Source: Sphingomonas sp. 32-62-10 (GTDB taxonomy: Bacteria > Pseudomonadota > Alphaproteobacteria > Sphingomonadales > Sphingomonadaceae). From it: a stretch of 64,000 nt of DNA. The notes below the pieces were generated by a model, which did not search any database, was not told the origin of the DNA, and was given only the letters and a program-made list of their open reading frames with translations. The translations under genes were made by a program, and so were the position numbers. The number at the start of each line of letters is the position of its first letter. Within the stretch, counting starts at the first letter, position 1. Location: positions 1 to 64,000 of the forward strand of contig NCEE01000004.1 in assembly GCA_002280555.1 (NCBI GenBank), read 5' to 3'. Below are positions 1 to 10,700 of the stretch, piece after piece.

Positions 1-695
1 CCGTCATCCTTCATGATCTCGCAGATCACGCCCGACGGGTTGAGCCCGGCCAGCCGCGCGACATCGACTGCCGCCTCGGTATGCCCGGCGCGGACCAGCA
101 CGCCGCCTTCGCGCGCGACCAGCGGGAAGACATGGCCCGGCGTCACGATATCGTCGCGGCCCTTGGATGAATCGATCGCCACCGAAATGGTCCGCGCGCG
201 GTCTGCCGCCGAAATGCCCGTCGTCACGCCTTCGCGCGCTTCGATCGAGGTTGTAAACGCGGTTTCGTGCCGGGTGCCGTTGGCGCGACTCATGAGCTCA
301 AGCCCCAGCGCGTCGACTCGCGCCTTGCTCAGCGACAGGCAAATCAGCCCGCGGCCATGCGTCGCCATGAAATTGATCGCATCGGGGGTCGCCATCTGCG
401 CGGGGATCACCAGATCGCCCTCATTCTCGCGGTCTTCGTCATCGACCAGGATGAACATCCGGCCGTTACGCGCCTCGTCGATGATATCCTCGATCGGGAC
501 GAGCGCCGGACTATCGTCGCTGGCGAAGATGAAGGTCTCCAGCTTGCGCAGCGTATCCGCGGTCGGGTTCCAGTCGGGCGATTCGAGATCGCGCAGCGTA
601 TTGGCGTGAAGCCCAGCCGCACGGGCCAGACCCGAGCGGGACATGCCTCCATCGGTGACGAGGCTGCGGAGTTTATCGATTAGTTGCGTGCTCAT
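1..695 (-). CDS. ribB: 3,4-dihydroxy-2-butanone 4-phosphate synthase with N-terminal HTH (3' end outside window)
   Basis: Converts ribulose 5-phosphate to 3,4-dihydroxy-2-butanone 4-phosphate plus formate in riboflavin synthesis. About 231 residues are visible; the C-terminus lies beyond base 1. Residues from about 70 are typical RibB: the acidic DDEDRENE motif near 85-92, THGRGL near 112, TPGHVFPL near 185, RAGHTEA near 202 and the GVICE motif near 222-226. Residues 1-60 are unusual: SGLARAAGLHANTLRDLE (21-38) followed by TLRKLE reads as an XRE-like helix-turn-helix. It is the last visible gene of ribD-ribE-ribB, 53 bp after ribE. That gap holds a perfect palindrome and no clear Shine-Dalgarno. 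Whether a RibA-type domain follows cannot be seen. Enzyme identity is secure; a DNA-binding role for the HTH is inference. Confidence 0.93.
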   Translation of the reverse strand, partial: MSTQLIDKLRSLVTDGGMSRSGLARAAGLHANTLRDLESPDWNPTADTLRKLETFIFASDDSPALVPIEDIIDEARNGRMFILVDDEDRENEGDLVIPAQMATPDAINFMATHGRGLICLSLSKARVDALGLELMSRANGTRHETAFTTSIEAREGVTTGISAADRARTISVAIDSSKGRDDIVTPGHVFPLVAREGGVLVRAGHTEAAVDVARLAGLNPSGVICEIMKDD

Positions 696-704
696 GACGC
701 AATA

Positions 705-743
705 ATCACATTAAAATGTGATCGTCAAGCGGAACGATCACAT
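705..743. promoter_or_regulatory. Palindromic operator-like element upstream of ribB
   Basis: A perfect 8-bp inverted repeat with a 2-bp centre, ATCACATTAAAATGTGAT, spans 705-722. A third half-site, ATCACAT, lies at 737-743. The palindrome starts 9 bp before the ribB start codon, where a ribosome-binding site would normally sit. It could be a DNA operator, or it could fold in the mRNA as a 7-bp stem with a UAAA loop. The N-terminal HTH of the adjacent RibB suggests autoregulation, but this is inference. Confidence 0.5.
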
Positions 744-748
744 CAAAA

Positions 749-1372
749 CTATCGAGCGCCGAGATAATCCTTCATCCGCGCCAGATAACGCGCCAACACA
801 TCAATTTCGAGATTCACTTCCTGACCCAGCACAACATCACCCAGCGCAGTAACCGCCCAGGTGTGCGGAATGATGTTGAGGTCAAAGGCGGTGGACCCGT
901 CCGAGCGATCATGGACGGCGTTGACGGTCAGCGACACGCCATCGACGGTGATCGATCCCTTAGTGGCGATAAACGGCGCAATCTCTGGCGGGGCGATGAC
1001 GACCAGATGATGCGATCCGCCAACGCCCTCGATCGAATCAATCATCCCGATTCCGTCGACATGTCCTGTCACGATATGCCCGCCCAGCTCGTCGCCCAGC
1101 TTCATCGCGCGTTCCAGGTTCAGGCGACGGCCCTGCTGCCACTGGCCGGGCGCGGTGCGGCGGATCGTCTCATCGGACACATCGACCGCGAACCAGCCGG
1201 GGCCACCGGCGCCGGATTTGTCGATCACGGTCAGGCACACCCCCGAACAGGCAATCGATGCGCCCAGATCGATCCCGGTCGTGTCATAGGCGGTCTGGAT
1301 GATCAGCCGGGTGTCGCCGTCCTTTTCAATCCGCTCGATGGTGCCGATATCGGTAATGATGCCTGTGAACAT
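749..1372 (-). CDS. ribE: Riboflavin synthase, alpha subunit
   Basis: Catalyses dismutation of two 6,7-dimethyl-8-ribityllumazine molecules to riboflavin. The 207-residue length is normal. The N-terminus MFTGIITDIG and the second lumazine-binding repeat beginning near HIVTGHVDGIG (about 98) give the expected tandem domain architecture. The start codon lies 3 bp after the ribD stop, so the two genes are almost certainly co-transcribed and probably translationally coupled. No FMN riboswitch fits in the short gaps on either side. The symbol ribC is also used for this gene in some organisms. Confidence 0.95.
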   Translation of the reverse strand: MFTGIITDIGTIERIEKDGDTRLIIQTAYDTTGIDLGASIACSGVCLTVIDKSGAGGPGWFAVDVSDETIRRTAPGQWQQGRRLNLERAMKLGDELGGHIVTGHVDGIGMIDSIEGVGGSHHLVVIAPPEIAPFIATKGSITVDGVSLTVNAVHDRSDGSTAFDLNIIPHTWAVTALGDVVLGQEVNLEIDVLARYLARMKDYLGAR

Positions 1373-1375
1373 GGT

Positions 1376-2329
1376 TTACTCCCTCACCCGCTCGTAAACC
1401 TCGAGCCTGTCATCGCCAAGCGTCCGCGTATCGCCGTGCTGCCATCTTCCATGCGCTGTGCCCAGATCGCTCAGCCCGATATCGCCCAGCGCCGCCTTGC
1501 CCGCCCCGATCAGGATCGGTGCGCGATACAGCAGCAGGCGATCGACCAGATCCTCGGCCAGAAACGCCGCCGCGGTCTGCGCGCCGCCCTCGACCAACAC
1601 GTCGTTGACGTCCGTCCGCAGCGCGATGTCGGCGGGTTTGCGCAAAACATCCCATCCCGGTGGCGCGTCGGTCGTCGCGCTGAGCAGCAGCCGACGGGGC
1701 GATCGATCTTCAAGCCCCGCAAGACGCACATCGAGCCGTGGCGCATCGGCCATCAACGTGCCGCGTCCGACCAGAATCGCGTCATGCCGCGCGCGTTCAA
1801 GATGGCCATGTGCGCGCGCCTGCGGTCCCGTGATCCACTGGCTTGTACCGTCGGCAAGCGCAATCTGCCCGTCGAGCGAGGATGCGAGTTTCAGCGTGAT
1901 ATGCGGCCGCCCGAGCGCCAACCGCGTCAGAAAGCCCGCCATGCCGCGCCGCGCTGCCGCCTCACCCGGGCCATGCGTCACGGTGATCCCCGCCGATTGC
2001 AGCCTGTCGATGCCCTGTCCGCAGGTCCGCGCATCGGGATCGACCAGCGCGATGACGACGTGGCCGATCGCTGTGGCAATAATCAGGTCGCTACACGCCG
2101 GCCCGCGCGCTGATACATGCGCGCAGGGTTCGAGCGTGGTGTAAAGCGTTGCTCCCTCGGCCAAAGCGCCTGCCTGTTCCAGCGCCATCGCCTCAGCATG
2201 CGGACGGCCACCCGGCTGGGTCCAGCCCCGCCCGACCACGCGACCATCCCGAACGATGATGCAGCCGACATTGGGGTTGGGCGCGGTCCGGCCCCGGCCC
2301 CGCGCGCCCAGCGCCAGTGCGGCGGCCAT
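1376..2329 (-). CDS. ribD: Bifunctional diaminohydroxyphosphoribosylaminopyrimidine deaminase / 5-amino-6-(5-phosphoribosylamino)uracil reductase
   Basis: Performs the deaminase and reductase steps of riboflavin synthesis. The N-terminal half is a zinc deaminase: PNPNVGC near 17-23, HAEAM at 44-48, and zinc cysteines in TLEPCAH and GPAC (C69, C79). The C-terminal half from about 145 (TLKLASSLDGQIAL) is the RibD reductase domain. At 317 residues it is slightly short at the N-terminus. The frame is open upstream to the preceding gene and reads ...DARWMAAAL, but no ATG or GTG precedes this one, so ATG at 2329 is used; a rare start further upstream is possible. Confidence 0.94.
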   Translation of the reverse strand: MAAALALGARGRGRTAPNPNVGCIIVRDGRVVGRGWTQPGGRPHAEAMALEQAGALAEGATLYTTLEPCAHVSARGPACSDLIIATAIGHVVIALVDPDARTCGQGIDRLQSAGITVTHGPGEAAARRGMAGFLTRLALGRPHITLKLASSLDGQIALADGTSQWITGPQARAHGHLERARHDAILVGRGTLMADAPRLDVRLAGLEDRSPRRLLLSATTDAPPGWDVLRKPADIALRTDVNDVLVEGGAQTAAAFLAEDLVDRLLLYRAPILIGAGKAALGDIGLSDLGTAHGRWQHGDTRTLGDDRLEVYERVRE

Positions 2330-2361
2330 CCAGCGCGCATCGGCAACCGCGTCCGAAATGG

Positions 2362-2709
2362 TCAGAGCCCGACTGCCTTCAGCCGATCATCGAGCTTCTT
2401 GAACTCCGCCTGCAGTTCCTTTTCGCGTCGCAGCTGCTCGGCCTTTTCCTTGTCGCGCACGACTTGGTCGATCTTTTGCTGAGCAACTATTTCGGCATTG
2501 GTGCGGGTTACCGGCCATTGCTCAACATAAATGATGTTCTTTTTGTACGGCTTTTCCACCCGCGAATCAGCCACAAAACCGGCGATTACTGCTGTCGTGA
2601 TCAGGATCGATAGGGCCAGAAACCCCAGTTCATAGGGTTGCCGCTGCGACAGGAAGAATCGCAAATCGCGGATCGCGCGAAAGGGCGAGAGACGGGCGAT
2701 AAAATTCAT
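2362..2709 (-). CDS. Small single-pass membrane protein, function unknown
   Basis: A 115-residue protein I do not recognise by name. A basic N-terminus (MNFIARLSPFRAIRDLRFF) is followed by one hydrophobic segment around 30-48 (LGFLALSILITTAVIAGFVA). After it comes a charged C-terminus, about 80-110, rich in lysine, glutamate and arginine, likely a coiled coil. The expected topology is an N-terminal cytoplasmic tail and a periplasmic helix. It sits between gltX and ribD in the same orientation. The frame is open further upstream into gltX, but that part is arginine/proline-rich and is not credible, so ATG at 2709 was chosen. Confidence 0.75.
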   Translation of the reverse strand: MNFIARLSPFRAIRDLRFFLSQRQPYELGFLALSILITTAVIAGFVADSRVEKPYKKNIIYVEQWPVTRTNAEIVAQQKIDQVVRDKEKAEQLRREKELQAEFKKLDDRLKAVGL

Positions 2710-2771
2710 CGTGACAAAGATAGGGCGGGCAAGCAGCCAAGGCCAGCCCCCGGTTCTGCTCCAGTGCCGGT

Positions 2772-4097
2772 TTATGTCCGCAACCGCGCCAGCGCGCGTT
2801 CGCGCCCGATCAAGATCAGCATGGCTGCCATGTCCGGGCCGTGATCGCGGGCGGTCAGCGCGCGGCGCAAAGGGAGGAACAGTGCCTTGCCCGTTCGCCC
2901 GGTCTCGGCCTTGAGCTGCCCGGTAAGCGCCTTCCAAGGTTCAGCGCTCCAGTCGAGCGTTTCGACTAGCGCCGCTGCCCGTTCAAGGAAGCCGCGGTCC
3001 TCTGGCGCGACCGACGCTTCGATCGGCCCCTCGACCACCGCCCACCAGTCCTGCGCATCTGCGATCACCGTTAGATTCGGGCGGATTGCTTCCCACGCTA
3101 TCTCATCCATTCCCGACGGCAGCTGTTCGGCAACGCGTGCAATCGGCAGCTGGTGGATGATCTTCGCGTTCAACCCCTGCAATTCGGCATCGTCGAACCG
3201 CGCTGGCGCGCGCCCGAAATGCGCAAAGTCGAATCGCTCGATCAGCGGTGCGCGATCGACCAGCGGCTCGACCGGATCGCTCGTCCCCAGCCGCGCGAGT
3301 AATGCCACGATCGCCTCGGGTTCGATTCCCATCGACCGAAACTCGGCTACGCCGACCGCGCCAAGCCGTTTGGATAGTTTGCCCTCACTCCCCACCAGCA
3401 ACGCCGCATGGCCGAAGCGCGGCGGGGCCATGCCCATCGCCGCGAACATCTGGAGCTGGAGCGCCGTGTTCGACACATGGTCCTCACCGCGCACGACATG
3501 ACTGATCCCCAGATCACCGTCATCGATCGCTGACGGCAGCATGTATAGCCAAGATCCATCGGCGCGGCGGATGACAGGATCGCTCATCGTCGCGGGATCG
3601 AATTTCTGCGGGCCACGCACCAGATCATCCCAGGTGATGGGCTCGTCATGGTTCAGCTTGAAACGGTAATGCGGACGCACGCCCTCGCCTTCCAGCTTGG
3701 CGCGATCGGCATCGCTCAGCGCCAGCGCAGTACGATCATAGACCGGGGGCAGGCCCCGCCCGGCGGCGATCTTGCGCTTCAGGTCGAGTTCCTGCGCGGT
3801 CTCATAGGCCGGATAAATCCGCCCCGCCGCCAGCAGCGCGTCAAAATGCCGCTGGTAAAGGTCAAACCGCTGCGACTGGCGCACCTCGGCATCGGGTTCG
3901 AGCCCCAGCCAGGCGAGATCAGCACGGATCGCCTCGACGAACCGCTCCTCGCTCCGCTCGGCATCGGTATCGTCAATCCGTAGCACAAACCGCCCGCCAT
4001 TTTTGCGCGCCCAAAGCCAGTTGTGGAGCGCAGCGCGGATATTGCCGACATGGAGCGTGCCAGTGGGCGACGGGGCGAAACGGGTGGTGACGGTCAT
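2772..4097 (-). CDS. gltX: Glutamate--tRNA ligase
   Basis: Class I synthetase that charges tRNA-Glu. Most alphaproteobacteria lack a glutaminyl synthetase, and there a GluRS also misacylates tRNA-Gln for the amidotransferase. The 441-residue length fits the shorter GluRS type common in this class. FAPSPTGTLHVGN (7-19) holds the HIGH-equivalent HVGN, and GKLSKR near 240 is the KMSKS equivalent. Its ATG overlaps the stop of the upstream VapC gene by ATGA, so translation is probably coupled to a toxin gene. Many alphaproteobacteria carry two GluRS paralogues; which one this is cannot be told here. Confidence 0.94.
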   Translation of the reverse strand: MTVTTRFAPSPTGTLHVGNIRAALHNWLWARKNGGRFVLRIDDTDAERSEERFVEAIRADLAWLGLEPDAEVRQSQRFDLYQRHFDALLAAGRIYPAYETAQELDLKRKIAAGRGLPPVYDRTALALSDADRAKLEGEGVRPHYRFKLNHDEPITWDDLVRGPQKFDPATMSDPVIRRADGSWLYMLPSAIDDGDLGISHVVRGEDHVSNTALQLQMFAAMGMAPPRFGHAALLVGSEGKLSKRLGAVGVAEFRSMGIEPEAIVALLARLGTSDPVEPLVDRAPLIERFDFAHFGRAPARFDDAELQGLNAKIIHQLPIARVAEQLPSGMDEIAWEAIRPNLTVIADAQDWWAVVEGPIEASVAPEDRGFLERAAALVETLDWSAEPWKALTGQLKAETGRTGKALFLPLRRALTARDHGPDMAAMLILIGRERALARLRT

Positions 4098-4504
4098 GGT
4101 GTCAGGACTTTCAGGCCAAGGGTCTGCGCCGCGCGACGCAGGGGGCCATCGGCGGTAAGCAAGGGAGCGTTGAGGCGGGCGGCCAGCAACGCATAGCTTG
4201 CATCATAGGCGCTCAACCCGGTCCGCAGGGCATGGTCGAGGATGGCACCAATTGATGGATCCGGCTCAATCTGGACGGCCGATAACATCGTTTCCGCGAT
4301 CGCCACGGCATCCTGCATCTCTGCATCGTTGATGCGGCCACGCCGATAGGCGGTACGCAACAGATTAGCCACTTCGGCAGACCATATGGACGGCACATGG
4401 ATAGGGGTGGATCGGCAGACTAACCGAGCAAATTCGGCAAAGGCACCACTTTCGTCAGGAATCAGGAACGTGCCAACCGACGAGGCATCGGCAATCACGA
4501 TCAT
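4094..4504 (-). CDS. vapC: PIN-domain ribonuclease toxin, VapC family
   Basis: Likely toxin of a type II toxin-antitoxin pair. PIN-domain nucleases cut RNA, often tRNA or rRNA, using a magnesium site of conserved acidic residues. The 136 residues show D6 in MIVIADAS, E44 in WSAEVANLL, D101 in LSAYDASYALLA and D119 in LLTADGPL, so the active site appears intact. The start at 4504 was chosen because it overlaps the antitoxin stop by ATGA and precedes the conserved first strand; an upstream in-frame start is less likely. Its stop overlaps gltX by ATGA. Its target RNA is unknown. Confidence 0.88.
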   Translation of the reverse strand: MIVIADASSVGTFLIPDESGAFAEFARLVCRSTPIHVPSIWSAEVANLLRTAYRRGRINDAEMQDAVAIAETMLSAVQIEPDPSIGAILDHALRTGLSAYDASYALLAARLNAPLLTADGPLRRAAQTLGLKVLTP

Positions 4505-4755
4505 CGACGACCTTCGTTGATCCACTCCCGGATTTCTTCGGCTGTGGTTGGGCCATTTCTGGCCTTGATCTCTTGGCCAAGCTTGTACAACGCGTCTACC
4601 GCCGCGCGTTGCCGGGCCATCCGGTCTGCTGCGACCGGCACCAACTTCATATAGTCGCGACCATGGCGCGTGATGATGATGTCTTCGCCCCCTTCGGCAG
4701 CGGCCATGATTTCGGACATTTTGTCTTTGAATTGGGCAATGGGAATATGGCGCAT
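4501..4755 (-). CDS. vapB: Antitoxin, Phd/YefM family
   Basis: An 84-residue antitoxin of the Phd/YefM fold: IPIAQFKDKMSEIMAAAEGGEDIIITRHGRDYMKLVP matches the usual N-terminal DNA-binding layout, given here only as the family pattern of an AKxxLSE-like helix followed by the ITRHG strand near 28-32. The C-terminal half (about 45-84) is the toxin-binding tail. It overlaps vapC by 4 bp. Antitoxins of this type usually repress their own promoter with the toxin as co-repressor, which here would also affect gltX if that gene has no promoter of its own. Confidence 0.88.
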   Translation of the reverse strand: MRHIPIAQFKDKMSEIMAAAEGGEDIIITRHGRDYMKLVPVAADRMARQRAAVDALYKLGQEIKARNGPTTAEEIREWINEGRR

Positions 4756-7700
4756 GATTACCCCGATAATCTGGCCAGAATTATAGCCTAAATTCGCCTA
4801 TGACACAATCGTGGCATTGCGTTCACGCTTCCCCGGATTATGAGGGCGGGGTGCAGCGAAGGGTGGCCGTTTAATGAAACTGATGACCGGCAATTCGAAC
4901 CTGCTGCTGGCGCGTGACGTGGCGGGTTATCTCGACATCAACCTCACCGATGCCAGCGTGCGCCGCTTCGCCGATGAGGAAGTGTTCGTCGAAATCCACG
5001 AAAATGTCCGCGGCGAGGACGTGTTCGTGCTGCAATCGACCGGCTATCCCGCGAACGACAATCTGATGGAATTGCTGATCTGCATCGATGCGCTGAAGCG
5101 GGCATCGGCGCGGCGGATCACCGCAGTCATCCCCTATTTCGGTTATGCCCGGCAGGATCGCAAACCCGGCCCGCGTACGCCGATTTCCGCCAAGCTGGTC
5201 GCCAATCTTATCACTGTGGCAGGCGCCAACCGCGTGCTCTCGATCGATCTCCACGCGGGGCAGATCCAGGGCTTTTTCGATATCCCGACCGATAATCTGT
5301 TCGGCGCGCCCGTGATGTCGGCGGATATCGAGGCGCGCTATGGCGGGCAGAATCTGATGGTCGTCTCGCCCGATGTCGGCGGTGTGGTGCGCGCGCGGGC
5401 GCTTGCCAAGCGGCTCAACAACGCCCCGCTCGCCATCGTCGACAAGCGCCGTGAACGTGCCGGCGAATCGGAAGTGATGAACATCATCGGCGATGTCGAG
5501 GGTCGCGTCTGCATCCTGATCGACGATATCGTCGATTCGGCGGGCACGCTCTGCAATGCGGCGGCGGCGCTGAAAACGGCGGGAGCGAAGGACGTGATCG
5601 CCTATTGCACCCACGGCGTGCTGTCGGGCGGGGCTGTGGCGCGGGTCGAAAACTCGGCGCTCAGCGAACTGATCATCACCGATTCGATCGGACAGCATGA
5701 GGTGATCAAGGATGCCAAACGCATCCGCCTGCTGACGATTGCGCCCTTGCTGGGCGAAGCGATCAAGCGGATCGCCGACGAGTCGAGTGTTTCAAGTTTA
5801 TTCGACTGAGGAGTCGATAATGCAGGCGGTCCTGGCTCTGCTGCTCGGAATACAAGATGGTGGACCCGGTGTTCCCCCACCTGAACCATCTGCTGCGATT
5901 GTGGAAGCAAAAGCCAACCGCGCGCGCATGAGGGGCGCGCCCCAATACAAGCAAGAGCCGGACACTGTTGTTCCGCCAGATGCCCAAGAGCGGGGGGAGC
6001 ATGGCGAGGCAATTGTCTCCGCGATCGTGGGTGTGGACGGTCGCATGATCGAACCGACGATCAAGGTATCCACCCGATCAGCCGCGATCGATAAAGCCGC
6101 GCTTGCTGCCGCGAGCGAAGCACTGTTCGAACCAGCCCGCGATGCAGCGGGGGGTCCAATTGCGGTCTATATCTCGGTAAGCTTCAAGTTCGACAACGCC
6201 GCATCGTTCGATAGGAAGGCAATCTTCAATTATCGTTGCGCGCAATTCATTAAAGACCAGGCTTGGTGGCGAATGGCGTGGCCGGAAAAGCCCCGCGATA
6301 ACTTCGGAAATCTCCTTGCAGGCATGACGATCGTCCGATTTGGCACGCGACCAGAAGATCTAAAGCGGGGAGCTGCACAATTCGATGAGGCTTGGCGGGT
6401 CACGCAAGAACGCTGCGCGCTAAAGCCGGATGCGCCAGTGATGAAAGTGTTCTCTGAGGCCAGCCGTTAGCGGGATTGAACGCTGCCTGGCCTTGATGCC
6501 CGCACGCCCGCCATTTCACGGCGCTTCAGTTCGGCTTTCAGCACTTCGGGTTTGGGCGCATAAATGAAGCCGAAGCTCACCGTGCCATGCTTGGTTTCCA
6601 CGACATGATGCAGCCGGTGCGCCTGAACAATGCGCTTCATGTAATTCCAGCGCGGTACATAGCCGGTCTCAAGCCGCCGGTGGACGATGATGTCGTGAAA
6701 GCCGAGATAGATCGCGCCATAGCCCGCAATCCCGGCGCCGATCCACGTCGCCCAGTCGCCCGTCGTGCCACTCGTCCCCAGCACGAGTAAGACGATCGAG
6801 GGCGTCGCGAAAATCACGAAATACCAGTCGTTCAGCTCCCAGAATCCCGTGCGCGGGCGGTGGTGGCTTTCGTGCAGGAACCAGCCGAACCCGTGCATCA
6901 CCCAGCGGTGAACGACATAGGCGAACACTTCCATCCCGAGGATGGTCGCAAAGAACAGTGCGAAACCGGCAATGATCGACATCAGGGCGATATAACGAAC
7001 GCTGCGCGCGAAGGCGAGGGCGTGGCGATACATCTTTAGGGGCGTATCTGGATTTGGCGGTCGCACTGTGCTTAAGGCGTCTGCATTCCCGATCCTTGCA
7101 AAGGCGCTGGCCCCCCATGAACATCCATGAATATCAAGCCAAGGAGCTGCTCGCGACGTTCGGCGTGCCCGTGCCCGCCGGTTTTGCCGCGATGAGCGTC
7201 GACGAAGCCGTTGCCGCCGCCGCCAAACTCCCCGGGCCGCTTTATGTGGTGAAGGCCCAGATTCACGCCGGTGGCCGCGGCAAGGGCAAGTTCGTCGAGC
7301 TGCCCCCCGAAGCCAAGGGCGGCGTCCGCCTCGCCCGCAGCGCCGATGAAGTGCGCGCGGCAGCCACCGACATGCTCGGCAACACGCTGGTGACGATCCA
7401 GACCGGCGAGCATGGCAAGCAAGTCAACCGGCTCTACGTCACCGACGGCGTCGATATCGCCAAGGAATTCTACCTCGCCTTGCTCGTCAACCGCGCCAGC
7501 GGCCGGATCGGCATGGTCGTCTCCACCGAAGGCGGAATGGACATCGAAACCGTCGCGCATGACACGCCCGAAAAGATCCACACGATTGATGTCGATCCTG
7601 CGACCGGCTTCATGCCGCATCACGGCCGCGCCGTCGCCGATGCACTCGGGCTGAAGGGTGATCTTGCCAAGCAGGCCGCCAATGTCGCGTCGAAGCTGTA

Positions 7701-10700
7701 CGACGCGTTTCTCGGCACCGATGCCGCGCAGATCGAGATCAACCCGCTCGCCGTCACCACCGACAACCGCCTGCTTGTGCTCGATGCCAAGGTCGGCTTC
7801 GATGCCAACGCGCTGTTCCGCCACAAGGACCTGATGGAACTTCGCGACGAGACCGAGGAAGACCCGGCCGAACTCGAAGCGAGCAAATACGATCTCGCCT
7901 ATATCAAGCTCGACGGCGATATCGGCTGCATGGTCAACGGCGCCGGCCTCGCCATGGCGACGATGGACATCATCAAGCTGAACGGCATGTTCCCCGCCAA
8001 TTTCCTCGACGTGGGCGGCGGCGCGAACAAGGAAAAGGTGACGGCCGCGTTCAAGATCATCCTCGCCGATCCGAACGTGAAGGGCATCCTCGTCAACATC
8101 TTTGGCGGCATCATGAAGTGCGATGTCATCGCCGAGGGGATTGTCGCGGCGGCGAAGGAAGTGAACCTGTCGGTGCCGCTGGTCGTTCGGCTGGAAGGCA
8201 CCAATGTGCAGGCGGGCAAGGACATCCTCGCCAATTCGGGCCTCGCCATCGTCCCCGCCAATGATCTGGGCGATGCCGCACGGAAAATCGTCGCTGAGGT
8301 GAAGGCGGCGGCGTAACTGGAAGAGTAATGTGCTCCCGCAAAGGCGGGAGCCCAGCCTGGATCCCTGCCTTCGCGGGGATACATCCTCCTCAGGATCAGG
8401 TTTGGGAAAACAGGAGCTAGAAAATGAAAATACTGGTCCCCGTCAAGCGCGTGCTTGACTATAACGTAAAGCCTCGCGTGAAGGCGGACGGCTCGGGCAT
8501 CGACCTGGCCAACGTCAAGATGAGCATGAATCCGTTTGACGAAATCGCCGTCGAAGAGGCGATCCGCCTGAAGGAAAAGGGCGTCGCGACGGAAATCGTC
8601 GTCGTCTCGATCGGCGAGCAAAAGGCGCAGGAAACGCTGCGCACCGCACTTGCGATGGGCGCTGACCGCGCGATCCTGATCGTCACCGAAGACCGGGTCG
8701 AGCCGCTGGGTGTCGCCAAGCTGCTCAAGGCGATTGCCGATGAGGAAGCCCCCGGGCTGGTCATCCTCGGCAAGCAGGCGATCGATGATGACAATAACCA
8801 GACTGGCCAGATGCTCGCCGCGCTCACCGGCTGGGGCCAGGGCACCTTCGCCAGCGCGGTCGAAGTCGGCGGCGATACCGTCAAGGTGACGCGCGAAATC
8901 GACGGTGGGTCCGAAACCGTCGACCTGAAGCTGCCCGCGATCGTCACCACCGATCTTCGCCTGAACGAGCCGCGCTATGCCTCGCTGCCCAACATCATGA
9001 AGGCCAAGTCGAAGCCGCTCGCGCAGAAGACCGCGGCTGACTACGGCGTCGATATCGCCCCGCGCATCACGACGCTGAAGGTCGAGGAACCCGCCAAGCG
9101 TAGTGCTGGCGTCAAGGTAGCGGACGTCGATGAGCTGATCGGCAAGCTGAAGACATTGGGAGTTGTTGCATGAAGACGCTGGTTTGGGTCGAGCATGACG
9201 GCGCGGTCGTCAAGGATGCCACGCTCGCAACGGTCACCGCCGCGAGCCAGATGGGCGACGTGCACCTGCTCGTTGCAGGACAAGGCGTCGGCGCAGTGGC
9301 AGAACAAGCCGCCAAGATCGCTGGCGTGGGCAAAGTCCATGTCGCTGACGATGCGGCCTATGCGCATGCACTGGCCGAGAATGTCGCGCCCCTGGTCGCC
9401 GAGCTGATGGGCCATCACGATGCGTTCGTCGTGCCCTCCACCTCTACGGGTAAGAACATCGCGCCCCGCGTGGCGGCCCTGCTCGATGTGATGCAGATCA
9501 GCGATATCCTGTCGGTGGAGGGTGACAACACCTTCACCCGGCCCATTTATGCGGGCAACGCGATCGCCACGGTCAAGTCGTCGGACGCCAAGCTGGTGGT
9601 GACGGTGCGCGGCACCGCCTTCGCCAAGGCCGCGACCGAAGGCGGTTCGGCGACGATCGAAGCGGTCGGTTCGACCGGTGAAAAGGGTGTCTCCACCTTC
9701 GTCTCGTCCGAGATCGCCGCCTCCGAACGCCCCGAACTGACGAGCGCGAAGATCATCGTCTCGGGCGGCCGCGCGCTGCAAAATGCCGAGAATTTCACGA
9801 GCATCATCGAACCCCTTGCCGACAAGCTCGGCGCCGGCGTCGGCGCCAGCCGCGCGGCGGTGGACGCAGGCTACGTCCCCAACGACTATCAGGTTGGCCA
9901 GACCGGCAAGATCGTCGCCCCCGAAGTGTACATCGCGGTCGGCATCTCGGGCGCGATCCAGCATCTCGCGGGGATGAAGGACTCGAAGGTCATCATCGCG
10001 ATCAACAAGGACGAAGACGCGCCCATCTTCCAGGTCGCGGACATCGGCCTGGTCGGCGATCTGTTCAAGCTGGTGCCGGAGCTTACTGAGAAGCTTTAAT
10101 CCCCGTTGACTTGGCAAATTTCAAAAGGCCGGCGTGCGAGCAGCACGTCGGCCTTTTCATATTCGACGCTTCGCTGCATGTTTGCCCCAAGGGGTTTCGA
10201 TGGCGCACTGCGTATTCATTCACAAGGAGGGTTCAATTTACGATGACTCTCCGGCTGTCCGGTATCACTTCCCCAAAAGCTATTTGGAGCGCGCTAAGGC
10301 CTGTATTGGCGACTGGATCATTTATTATGAACCCGTGAAGGAGGTCGCATCGCGAGGCTATTGGGCGGTTGCGAGGGTCAGCGATATTACGGCAGACCCA
10401 ACACAAGACGGCATGTTTTACGCTTGGATGGAGGAGGGGTCTTTCCTCGAGTTCAGCGTGGCGGTTCCCCGAAAAGTCGACGGTCAGTTGGTTGAAGCTG
10501 GCGTAGCGAATGCCCAATGGTCCGTTCGACCGCTGTCAAAATTGGATTTCAGCAGGATCATCCGACTGGGCCTGCCGGACGATGCGGAGCTGCTTCCTCG
10601 AGACGTACTATTGAAAGACACATACCTACGAGACGAGCGATCGAATTTCGATTTTGGCGAACCTGATCGCGCTATGCAGCTATTGTCACGCCCAGTTCGT